Under the pieces are notes generated by a model, which saw only the letters and a list, made by a program, of their open reading frames with translations, did not search any database and had not been told where the DNA came from. Below are positions 8,430 to 15,916 of a DNA stretch of 53,556 nt, one piece after another. The stretch comes from UBA11606 sp049437325. GTDB lineage: Bacteria; Actinomycetota; Acidimicrobiia; Acidimicrobiales; Aldehydirespiratoraceae. The stretch covers positions 1-53,556 of the forward strand of contig JBMTIM010000015.1 in NCBI GenBank assembly GCA_049437325.1, read 5' to 3'. Positions within the stretch are counted from its first letter, which is position 1; the number at the start of each line of letters is the position of its first letter. The translations under genes and the position numbers were made by a program.

Positions 8430-9484
8430 TGGCTGGATCCGGCACCGCACACCTCCGTCCCACCGGCGAAGCTCTGCTTCGGGTGGAGGATCTCACGGTC
8501 GAGTTCCCCGTGGGTCGCAACCGCGTCGTTCATGCGGTCAGCGGAATCAGCTTCGACATTGTGAAGGGGGAGACCCTGGGTCTGGTCGGCGAGTCGGGCT
8601 GCGGGAAGTCCACGACGGGCCGAGCGCTGATTCAGCTCCCACGGCCCACCAGGGGACAGGTCACACTCGGTGGGGCGGACCTCAGCGGCCTCGACGAGGA
8701 GTCGATGCGACGTCTGCGTACGCAGGTGCAGATGATTTTCCAAGACCCGATCTCGTCGCTCAACCCTCGACGCGCAGTCGGCGAGGTGGTTGCCGAGCCG
8801 CTCCACGTGTGGGGTCCGGCCGACAAAGAGGCACAGTGGGAACGGGTGTCCAGGATGCTCGACGCAGTCGGCATCGATCCGGACACCGCCCGCTACAAAT
8901 ATCCGCACGAGTTCTCTGGCGGGCAGTGCCAGCGCATCTCGATCGCGCGAGCTCTCGTGCTCGAACCGGAGTTGATCATCTGTGACGAGCCGGTTTCGGC
9001 GCTCGACGTCTCCGTCCAGGCCCAGATTCTCAATCTGCTCGAGGATCTCAAGGCCGAGTATGGCCTGACCCTGGTGTTCATTGCGCACGACCTTGCGGTC
9101 GTCAAGAACATCAGCGACCGAGTCGCGGTGATGTACCTCGGCAAGATGTGTGAATACGCGGAGTCGGACGAGCTCTACGCAAATCCAGCACACCCGTACA
9201 CACAACTGCTGATGGAATCGTTGCCCGTTCCCGACCCCGGCATCGACTTGCAGACCGACGTCACCGACGAAGGTGAATTGCCGTCACCGATCAACCCGCC
9301 GTCAGGATGCCGGTTCCGTACCCGTTGCGAGCGAGCCGACGCTCTGTGCGCCGAAGTCGAACCAACGATGCGGCGCGTGAGCGACGAGCACTTCGTGGCG
9401 TGTCATCATCCTCTGATCGACGTGGACGAATCGAGCGTGCACATTGCTGCAACGGCTGAAGGCCTAGGAGGGGAATCAACATGA
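8429..9484 (+). CDS. Peptide ABC importer ATPase (OppF/DppF type)
   Basis: A 351-residue partner ATPase with Walker A GESGCGKST, Q-loop MIFQDPISSLNP, signature FSGGQCQR, Walker B ICDEPVSALD and the C-terminal Opp/Dpp tail INPPSGCRFRTRCERADALC. It energises uptake together with the upstream ATPase. The stop overlaps the ATG of the binding protein (ATGA at 9481-9484), and the last codons hold the AGGAGGGG ribosome site for that gene. Confidence 0.94.
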   Translation: MAGSGTAHLRPTGEALLRVEDLTVEFPVGRNRVVHAVSGISFDIVKGETLGLVGESGCGKSTTGRALIQLPRPTRGQVTLGGADLSGLDEESMRRLRTQVQMIFQDPISSLNPRRAVGEVVAEPLHVWGPADKEAQWERVSRMLDAVGIDPDTARYKYPHEFSGGQCQRISIARALVLEPELIICDEPVSALDVSVQAQILNLLEDLKAEYGLTLVFIAHDLAVVKNISDRVAVMYLGKMCEYAESDELYANPAHPYTQLLMESLPVPDPGIDLQTDVTDEGELPSPINPPSGCRFRTRCERADALCAEVEPTMRRVSDEHFVACHHPLIDVDESSVHIAATAEGLGGEST

Positions 9485-11209
9485 AACAAACGAGTTTGTA
9501 CAGGCTGTTGGCGTTGTTGCTGGCGCTTGCCCTCGTTGCTGCTGCGTGTGGTGGTGATGATGGTGACGACGGTGTCGATGCCGGTGGCGACGACACGGCC
9601 GATGACGGCGATGCTGCGGCTGATGACGGTGATGACGGTGATGATGATGCTCCGGCGGCCGGTGATGAGGCCGAGGGTGATGTCGACACCGAGGTCGAGG
9701 TCGTCGACGAGTCCCGCCCGACCGGCGGCGACATCGCGGTCGGTCTCGAGGCCGAGACGACGGGCTTGCGGCCGTGGGAGGACACGTGTTCCTCGCCCTG
9801 CGCCAACATCCTCACCACCTTGTTTGACCCGTTGGTCGAGCGCGATGTCGACGGCAACTATGTGCCGTATCTGCTCGAGTCGCTCTCGTCGAACGACGAT
9901 TTCACGGTGTGGAGCGGCAGCCTTCGTTCGGGTGTGGTGTTCAACAACGGTGATCCGCTGACGGCGCAGACGATTGCGGACATGTTCCCGATTCAGGCCG
10001 TGGGTGCCACCGGTGCCGGTTCGGTTTCCGCAGCAAACTTGGTCGAGGTGAACGCAACAGGTGAACTGTCGGTCGAGTGGGTGTTGAGTCGTGGTTCGGC
10101 TGCATTCCCGGCGTACCTGTCGCGTGCGGCGCTGGGCATGGTCTTCCATCCGGAGGCGGCGGCGGATCTCGAGGCGTTCAATGAGAACCCGATCGGTACG
10201 GGTCCGTTCATGCTCGAGAGTCGCGATCTCGACAACGAGACGTTGGTCGTGCGGAACCCGGATTACTGGTTCGTCGATCGGTTCGGGACGCAGTTGCCGT
10301 ATCTCGACAGCATCGCGTTCCGTCCGATTCCTGATGAGGGAACCCGTCTCGACGCAACCCTGTCGGGTACGACCGATGTTGCGCAGACGTTGCGGCAGGG
10401 CACGATTCGTGATGCTCGGGCCGAGCGTGACGGTGGCGCCGACATCTTCTTGTTCGAGTTCCAGGGCAACAACGTCGGTGGCGGCATGTACAACGTGCTG
10501 GTTCCGCCGTTCGATGATGTGCGGGTCCGGCGCGGTCTGGTGCACATGAACTCGCAGGAGAACGTGATCGAGGCGCTGGGTGGTACCGGGATTTCGTTGC
10601 CGGGTACCCAGTTCTTCAGCCCCGATTCGCCGTGGTGGTCGCAGAAGGTCGCTGATGCGTGGCCGCAGTTCGATTTCGCCAAGGGTGTGGAGTTGTTGAC
10701 CGAGTACGTCAACGATCCCGGTCGTTCCGACGGCAAGGCGGTCGGTGAGCCGATCGATGCCGAGTTGTCGTGTCCGCCGGACCCGACCCTGATCGCAGCG
10801 ATGCAGGTGCTCGAGCAGGTGTGGACCGAGAGTGGTCTGGTCAACGTCAACTTGACGAACTACGACCAGCAGACCCACATCGGGTACGCCCTCGGCGGTG
10901 AAAACGGCTTCGTCGGTAGCCACACCACCCACTGCTGGCGCTTCTCGGGCGAGGACGATCCATCGCTGATTCTCGATTCGGCCTTCGCGCCGCCGACGGC
11001 TGAAGTTGCGGCAGCGAACGGCCTCGACGGCATCGTGTCGCCGCTGAACTTCCCCAACTACTTCTCGTTGGAGATGTTCGGCAACCTGCAGGCAGCAACC
11101 CAGACCGACGTCTTCGAAGAGCGCTTTGCTCTCTACGAAGCTGTCATGATGGAGATCGCCGAACAGGTTCCGGTGTGGTACTCGGGTCACACCGCAACCG
11201 CACTGATCG
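9466..11209 (+). repeat. Long direct repeat, copy 1 (about 1.74 kb)
   Basis: Begins precisely at the AGGAGGGG ribosome site and covers all but the last 38 codons of the binding-protein gene. It pairs with 11401-13144 at a constant offset of 1935 bp. All reading frames that I compared on both strands translate identically, so the DNA appears identical or nearly so. Confidence 0.9.
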
Positions 11210-11322
11210 TCGAGGCGTCGATCCAGGGCCTCAACAGCTGGGAGTTCCCCGACGGCACACTCGGCATTGGCCACCCGAGCGCGATAGGGCGCTGGGGCCA
11301 AGCCTGGCTCAGTGCAGAATGA
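9481..11322 (+). CDS. Peptide ABC importer substrate-binding lipoprotein, copy 1
   Basis: A 613-residue family 5 solute-binding protein. The signal peptide ends in a lipobox LVAAAC with lipid-carrying Cys23, so it should be tethered to the outer face of the membrane. Residues 24-80 form a very acidic linker, with roughly 26 Asp or Glu among 56 residues, largely DDG-type repeats. The rest is the SBP_bac_5 fold: LTTLFDPLVERDVDGNYVPYLLES, NPIGTGPFMLES, and a cysteine pair in TCSSPCAN. The ligand is probably a peptide, but the family also binds other solutes. The start ATG overlaps the ATPase stop and has a strong AGGAGGGG site. The last 38 residues differ from copy 2. Confidence 0.95.
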   Translation: MKQTSLYRLLALLLALALVAAACGGDDGDDGVDAGGDDTADDGDAAADDGDDGDDDAPAAGDEAEGDVDTEVEVVDESRPTGGDIAVGLEAETTGLRPWEDTCSSPCANILTTLFDPLVERDVDGNYVPYLLESLSSNDDFTVWSGSLRSGVVFNNGDPLTAQTIADMFPIQAVGATGAGSVSAANLVEVNATGELSVEWVLSRGSAAFPAYLSRAALGMVFHPEAAADLEAFNENPIGTGPFMLESRDLDNETLVVRNPDYWFVDRFGTQLPYLDSIAFRPIPDEGTRLDATLSGTTDVAQTLRQGTIRDARAERDGGADIFLFEFQGNNVGGGMYNVLVPPFDDVRVRRGLVHMNSQENVIEALGGTGISLPGTQFFSPDSPWWSQKVADAWPQFDFAKGVELLTEYVNDPGRSDGKAVGEPIDAELSCPPDPTLIAAMQVLEQVWTESGLVNVNLTNYDQQTHIGYALGGENGFVGSHTTHCWRFSGEDDPSLILDSAFAPPTAEVAAANGLDGIVSPLNFPNYFSLEMFGNLQAATQTDVFEERFALYEAVMMEIAEQVPVWYSGHTATALIVEASIQGLNSWEFPDGTLGIGHPSAIGRWGQAWLSAE

Positions 11323-11342
11323 TCTATACGTTTCTCCGGGTC

Positions 11343-11358
11343 GGGTGCTGTGGCACCC
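11343..11358 (+). other. Intercistronic hairpin 1
   Basis: GGGTGC (11343-11348), TGTG loop, GCACCC (11353-11358): a perfect 6-bp stem just after copy 1. There is no T-run, so it is more likely an mRNA-stabilising or partly terminating hairpin than a classic intrinsic terminator. Confidence 0.45.
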
Positions 11359-11375
11359 TGCCCGGCGACAAACCA

Positions 11376-11389
11376 GGAGCCCTGGCTCC
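11376..11389 (+). other. Intercistronic hairpin 2
   Basis: GGAGC, CCTG loop, GCTCC: a perfect 5-bp stem 12 nt before the ribosome site of copy 2, in the same 93-bp spacer as hairpin 1. Confidence 0.4.
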
Positions 11390-11400
11390 ACATTGATCCC

Positions 11401-13144
11401 AGGAGGGGAATCAACATGAAACAAACGAGTTTGTACAGGCTGTTGGCGTTGTTGCTGGCGCTTGCCCTCGTTGCTGCTGCGTGTGGTGGTGATGATGGTG
11501 ACGACGGTGTCGATGCCGGTGGCGACGACACGGCCGATGACGGCGATGCTGCGGCTGATGACGGTGATGACGGTGATGATGATGCTCCGGCGGCCGGTGA
11601 TGAGGCCGAGGGTGATGTCGACACCGAGGTCGAGGTCGTCGACGAGTCCCGCCCGACCGGCGGCGACATCGCGGTCGGTCTCGAGGCCGAGACGACGGGC
11701 TTGCGGCCGTGGGAGGACACGTGTTCCTCGCCCTGCGCCAACATCCTCACCACCTTGTTTGACCCGTTGGTCGAGCGCGATGTCGACGGCAACTATGTGC
11801 CGTATCTGCTCGAGTCGCTCTCGTCGAACGACGATTTCACGGTGTGGAGCGGCAGCCTTCGTTCGGGTGTGGTGTTCAACAACGGTGATCCGCTGACGGC
11901 GCAGACGATTGCGGACATGTTCCCGATTCAGGCCGTGGGTGCCACCGGTGCCGGTTCGGTTTCCGCAGCAAACTTGGTCGAGGTGAACGCAACAGGTGAA
12001 CTGTCGGTCGAGTGGGTGTTGAGTCGTGGTTCGGCTGCATTCCCGGCGTACCTGTCGCGTGCGGCGCTGGGCATGGTCTTCCATCCGGAGGCGGCGGCGG
12101 ATCTCGAGGCGTTCAATGAGAACCCGATCGGTACGGGTCCGTTCATGCTCGAGAGTCGCGATCTCGACAACGAGACGTTGGTCGTGCGGAACCCGGATTA
12201 CTGGTTCGTCGATCGGTTCGGGACGCAGTTGCCGTATCTCGACAGCATCGCGTTCCGTCCGATTCCTGATGAGGGAACCCGTCTCGACGCAACCCTGTCG
12301 GGTACGACCGATGTTGCGCAGACGTTGCGGCAGGGCACGATTCGTGATGCTCGGGCCGAGCGTGACGGTGGCGCCGACATCTTCTTGTTCGAGTTCCAGG
12401 GCAACAACGTCGGTGGCGGCATGTACAACGTGCTGGTTCCGCCGTTCGATGATGTGCGGGTCCGGCGCGGTCTGGTGCACATGAACTCGCAGGAGAACGT
12501 GATCGAGGCGCTGGGTGGTACCGGGATTTCGTTGCCGGGTACCCAGTTCTTCAGCCCCGATTCGCCGTGGTGGTCGCAGAAGGTCGCTGATGCGTGGCCG
12601 CAGTTCGATTTCGCCAAGGGTGTGGAGTTGTTGACCGAGTACGTCAACGATCCCGGTCGTTCCGACGGCAAGGCGGTCGGTGAGCCGATCGATGCCGAGT
12701 TGTCGTGTCCGCCGGACCCGACCCTGATCGCAGCGATGCAGGTGCTCGAGCAGGTGTGGACCGAGAGTGGTCTGGTCAACGTCAACTTGACGAACTACGA
12801 CCAGCAGACCCACATCGGGTACGCCCTCGGCGGTGAAAACGGCTTCGTCGGTAGCCACACCACCCACTGCTGGCGCTTCTCGGGCGAGGACGATCCATCG
12901 CTGATTCTCGATTCGGCCTTCGCGCCGCCGACGGCTGAAGTTGCGGCAGCGAACGGCCTCGACGGCATCGTGTCGCCGCTGAACTTCCCCAACTACTTCT
13001 CGTTGGAGATGTTCGGCAACCTGCAGGCAGCAACCCAGACCGACGTCTTCGAAGAGCGCTTTGCTCTCTACGAAGCTGTCATGATGGAGATCGCCGAACA
13101 GGTTCCGGTGTGGTACTCGGGTCACACCGCAACCGCACTGATCG
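11401..13144 (+). repeat. Long direct repeat, copy 2
   Basis: Second copy of the unit at 9466-11209. It starts at the same AGGAGGGG ribosome site, but the bases upstream of it are unrelated to the ATPase gene that precedes copy 1. Divergence begins at 13145. Confidence 0.9.
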
Positions 13145-13257
13145 CCGACGCGTCGATCCAGGGCCTCAACAGCTGGGAGTTCCCCGACGGCACACTCGGC
13201 ACTGGCCATCCCAACGCTGAAGGGCGCTGGGCCCAGGCCTACATCTCCGTCGGCTGA
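11416..13257 (+). CDS. Peptide ABC importer substrate-binding lipoprotein, copy 2
   Basis: Also 613 residues and identical in protein sequence to copy 1 from Met1 through residue 576, including lipobox, acidic linker and ligand-binding domain. It then differs at about a dozen of the last 37 positions, ending in AYISVG where copy 1 ends in AWLSAE. Because the ligand-binding lobes are the same, the copies cannot differ much in specificity; the duplication may raise dosage or change the binding-protein to permease ratio. An in-frame GTG lies upstream at 11350, but ATG 11416 with AGGAGGGG is clearly the start. Confidence 0.94.
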   Translation: MKQTSLYRLLALLLALALVAAACGGDDGDDGVDAGGDDTADDGDAAADDGDDGDDDAPAAGDEAEGDVDTEVEVVDESRPTGGDIAVGLEAETTGLRPWEDTCSSPCANILTTLFDPLVERDVDGNYVPYLLESLSSNDDFTVWSGSLRSGVVFNNGDPLTAQTIADMFPIQAVGATGAGSVSAANLVEVNATGELSVEWVLSRGSAAFPAYLSRAALGMVFHPEAAADLEAFNENPIGTGPFMLESRDLDNETLVVRNPDYWFVDRFGTQLPYLDSIAFRPIPDEGTRLDATLSGTTDVAQTLRQGTIRDARAERDGGADIFLFEFQGNNVGGGMYNVLVPPFDDVRVRRGLVHMNSQENVIEALGGTGISLPGTQFFSPDSPWWSQKVADAWPQFDFAKGVELLTEYVNDPGRSDGKAVGEPIDAELSCPPDPTLIAAMQVLEQVWTESGLVNVNLTNYDQQTHIGYALGGENGFVGSHTTHCWRFSGEDDPSLILDSAFAPPTAEVAAANGLDGIVSPLNFPNYFSLEMFGNLQAATQTDVFEERFALYEAVMMEIAEQVPVWYSGHTATALIADASIQGLNSWEFPDGTLGTGHPNAEGRWAQAYISVG

Positions 13258-13288
13258 CACCGGTGAATCCTGGGAGGAGTGACGCCTG

Positions 13289-14245
13289 ATGGGACGAGTA
13301 CTGATCGCCCGCTTCGGCAGGCTTTTGGCGACCTTGTTCGCCGTGACGTTCTTGTCTTTCATGCTGACGTCGCTCCTCCCGGGCGACCCGGCGGTTGCCG
13401 TGCTCGGACAGGACGGCATCCAGAACGAAGAGTTGTTGCAACAGGTCCGCGAAGATCTGGGCCTCAACCGTCCGATACCGACGCGCTATCTCGAGTGGCT
13501 GGGCAACGCACTCACCCTCGATCTGGGCGAGTCGTACATCAACAAGGGCCAGGATGTCTGGGGCGATGTGATCGTCGCCCGGTTCCCGGTCACGGCGCAG
13601 CTTGCGGTCATGGCCGTCGGTCTTGCCGTGATCCTGGCAGTGCCGATCGGCATCATCGGTGCCTATCGAGAAGGGAGGTGGCAGGACTCGACCACCTCGG
13701 CGGCGGTGCAAGTGGCGCTCTCAGTGCCGAACTTCATCACCGGCATCTTCCTGATTTGGTTGTTCTCCGTGCAGTTGGGATGGCTGCCGGCCTCGAACTG
13801 GAATCGACTGGGGAACGGTTTGGTGGACAACCTCAAGACATCGATCCTGCCCGCAGCTGCGCTGGCTTCGACCCAGATGGCGATCTTCTCTCGACTCGTC
13901 CGAGCGGACATGATCGCCACGCTCAAGGAGAACTACATCCTGTCGGCCCGCGCCAAGGGCCTGAGTGACAGCTACATCCTCGTCAGGCATGCGTTGCGCC
14001 CCAGCTCACTGAGCCTGATGACGATCGTGGGCCTCAACTTCGGTGCACTTCTCGGCGGCACCGTGGTCATCGAAACGCTGTTCGCCATCCCAGGACTCGG
14101 CTTCCGCTTGATCAATGCGATTTATCAGCGCGACATTCTTGTGATCCAGGGGATCACGGTCTTTGTCGCGGTGGTCTACGTGGTGATCAACACGGTCGTC
14201 GACCTGCTGTACGCCGTCGTCGATCCTCGCATTCGAAGGAGCTGA
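13289..14245 (+). CDS. Peptide ABC importer permease (DppB type)
   Basis: A 318-residue inner-membrane permease with about six helices. The N-terminal helix LLATLFAVTFLSFMLTSLLPGDPA is characteristic of the DppB/OppB subfamily, and the cytoplasmic coupling loop is seen in ARAKGLSDSYILVRHALRPS. It follows copy 2 by 31 bp with a GGGAGGAG ribosome site. It forms the channel with the next permease. Confidence 0.94.
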   Translation: MGRVLIARFGRLLATLFAVTFLSFMLTSLLPGDPAVAVLGQDGIQNEELLQQVREDLGLNRPIPTRYLEWLGNALTLDLGESYINKGQDVWGDVIVARFPVTAQLAVMAVGLAVILAVPIGIIGAYREGRWQDSTTSAAVQVALSVPNFITGIFLIWLFSVQLGWLPASNWNRLGNGLVDNLKTSILPAAALASTQMAIFSRLVRADMIATLKENYILSARAKGLSDSYILVRHALRPSSLSLMTIVGLNFGALLGGTVVIETLFAIPGLGFRLINAIYQRDILVIQGITVFVAVVYVVINTVVDLLYAVVDPRIRRS

Positions 14246-14248
14246 CCC

Positions 14249-15241
14249 GTGGCCAATCCCTCGGAACCAGTCGAATACCCGCGAGAACGGCTCTCGCCTG
14301 TCTCGACGTCGGTCGGGACTGCCGGCTCTGTCGGCAAGCCCGAACGTGCAACCGTGCGGGAGGTGTTCTCGGAAATGCCCTTGCTGGTCAAGATTTCGAC
14401 CATTTGGTTGATACTCGTTGTGGGCGGCGCCATCTACGCCAAACTCGACGTCGCCGTTTTCGACGGTGCGCTCCCACTCCAAGACCCCAACCTGCAAACC
14501 AACAACTTCGATGGGGCAACTGGTCAGTTCGGGGATGGCGAGCCGTTGGAGAGCCCGTCGGCCGACCATTGGTTGGGGACTGACGCCATCGCCCGCGATA
14601 CCTTTGCTCGCCTGGTGCACGGCGGATGGGTGAGTCTCATCGTCGCCGTCACGGCTGCAGCATTCGGCATCATCGTCGGTGGTTTTCTGGGCACACTCGT
14701 CGGCTTCGTTCGGGGTCGGACCGAGGCGGTACTGATGGCCGGTATCGATGTCATCCTGGCGTTCCCTGCACTCATCCTGCTGCTCGCATTGGTGTCGATC
14801 TTCGAGGTCCGAAGCCTCACGCTGATCAGCCTCGTGATTGGAGCGTTGTCGATCCCGTCGTACACCCGCGTCGCACGGGCCAGCAGCCTGGCGATCTCCA
14901 ACCGAGAATTTGTCACGGCAGCCCGTGCCATCGGTACCAAGCCGCAAACCATTTTGTTCCGGGAAGTGATTCCGAACGTGTTCCCGGTGCTGCTGTCGTA
15001 CGCGATGGTCGCGGCTGCATTCGTGGTCGTGGTTGAAGGCGGCCTTTCGTTCCTCGGCCTCAGCGTCCAGCTCCCGCAGTCGACATGGGGCAACATGATC
15101 AACCAGGCCCGGCGCGACATCAAGCTCAACGTTGCCCAGGTCTTCTGGCCCTCCCTGGTGCTGAGTCTCACCGTCTTGTCGCTCAACCAGGTGGGCGATT
15201 GGTTCCAACGACGCAGCGCCGTTCGGTCCGCCTCGCTCTGA
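14249..15241 (+). CDS. Peptide ABC importer permease (DppC type)
   Basis: A 330-residue permease with a cytoplasmic N-terminal tail of about 45 residues, a first helix, an extracytoplasmic segment with HWLGTDAIARDTFARLVHG (the usual DppC motif), and five further helices. The coupling loop reads AARAIGTKPQTILFREVIPN. GTG start with AAGGAG about 7 nt upstream; 3-bp gap after the DppB-type gene. It completes the importer, so the operon order is ATPase, ATPase, binding protein twice, permease, permease. Confidence 0.94.
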   Translation: MANPSEPVEYPRERLSPVSTSVGTAGSVGKPERATVREVFSEMPLLVKISTIWLILVVGGAIYAKLDVAVFDGALPLQDPNLQTNNFDGATGQFGDGEPLESPSADHWLGTDAIARDTFARLVHGGWVSLIVAVTAAAFGIIVGGFLGTLVGFVRGRTEAVLMAGIDVILAFPALILLLALVSIFEVRSLTLISLVIGALSIPSYTRVARASSLAISNREFVTAARAIGTKPQTILFREVIPNVFPVLLSYAMVAAAFVVVVEGGLSFLGLSVQLPQSTWGNMINQARRDIKLNVAQVFWPSLVLSLTVLSLNQVGDWFQRRSAVRSASL

Positions 15242-15249
15242 CCCCGACC

Positions 15250-15873
15250 TTGCTCCGCGCCGTCGAGGCGGTTGTCCACTCGACGCTCGATCCGACGCAA
15301 CACCGCGGCGTACGTCTTCTGGCCAACCTCTCCCTGGTCCTCATGCTCGGCCTCTTCGCCACAGGCGTCGGGACGTTCCTCACCCATCAGCCCGACCCCA
15401 ATTGGTACAACTACGTAGAGGGTCAGGGCGTGCAGCCATTCGGCGTCCCCTCCGAGGGTTGGGCGGCTTGGCATGGGCTGTTCGCCGATGCTGCGTTCTT
15501 GCTCGTGTTGTTCGGGAGTGCGTGGTTCGTCTATAAGGTCTCGTTCTATGTCGTGCGTTTCGCCGTGGCAGCACTGATGATCGTGTTGTTCGGCCATGTG
15601 ACCGGCTCCATCATCCGCTTCAATGTGGTCAAGCTGCAGGGAAAGGAGTTCCAGGAGGCAGGTGAGGGCTACTGGCAACTTCTCTCCGGCAACTTGGAAT
15701 ACATCGTCACTGCAAGATTCGAGATGACCGCCGTGGCTACCCAGTTGTGGGTTATCGCTCACGTGCTCACGCTGCCGGTGTTGGTACTTGGCGCGCTCGT
15801 GTCCCTTCGTCAGGTCGGACGGACTGATCCGCTCCGATCCTCTGTATCGGGCGCTGCTCGCCCTGGGGATTGA
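15250..15873 (+). CDS. Four-helix membrane protein, cytochrome-b-like fold suspected
   Basis: About 207 residues with four hydrophobic segments (near LSLVLMLGLFATGVGTF, ADAAFLLVLFGSAWFVY, FAVAALMIVLFGHVTG and LWVIAHVLTLPVLVLGALV). The order and loops, including GHVTGSIIRF and TARFEMTAVATQLW, recall the N-terminal four-helix domain of cytochrome b/b6. However the bis-histidine pairs that hold haem are not at the expected spacing: a WH is present at the second helix and an AH in the fourth, without partners. I therefore call the fold only tentatively. The start is uncertain: TTG 15250 is the first plausible codon after the upstream permease stop; no ribosome site is visible. Confidence 0.6.
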   Translation: MLRAVEAVVHSTLDPTQHRGVRLLANLSLVLMLGLFATGVGTFLTHQPDPNWYNYVEGQGVQPFGVPSEGWAAWHGLFADAAFLLVLFGSAWFVYKVSFYVVRFAVAALMIVLFGHVTGSIIRFNVVKLQGKEFQEAGEGYWQLLSGNLEYIVTARFEMTAVATQLWVIAHVLTLPVLVLGALVSLRQVGRTDPLRSSVSGAARPGD

Positions 15874-15901
15874 CGTTCCCACGCTGCCTTGTCAGGTGTC
15901 G

Positions 15902-15907
15902 TAGAGT
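15902..15907 (+). promoter_or_regulatory. -10 box TAGAGT before the GH13 phosphorylase gene
   Basis: TAGAGT lies 9 nt before GTG 15917; the transcript would have a leader of two or three bases at most. Confidence 0.45.
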
Positions 15908-15916
15908 CCGCTCATC

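Noticed and set aside
6891..8450. Long minus-strand frame opposite the importer ATPase
   Set aside because: It is antisense to an ATPase with complete Walker motifs; high GC produces such frames.
9547..9715. Microsatellite-like GAT/GAC-GGT tract as a possible CRISPR or VNTR array
   Set aside because: There are no unique spacers, the unit is irregular, and it encodes the acidic linker in frame.
9466..13144. Composite transposon or insertion sequence as the cause of the 1.74-kb repeat
   Set aside because: No transposase, terminal inverted repeats or target-site duplication are visible; the repeat borders match a gene's ribosome site and late coding region.
9406..13467. Very long open frame on the minus strand across both binding-protein genes
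   Set aside because: It repeats the same sequence twice because the DNA below is duplicated, it is rich in Arg/His and simple repeats, and it mirrors well-supported genes on the plus strand. It is a composition effect.
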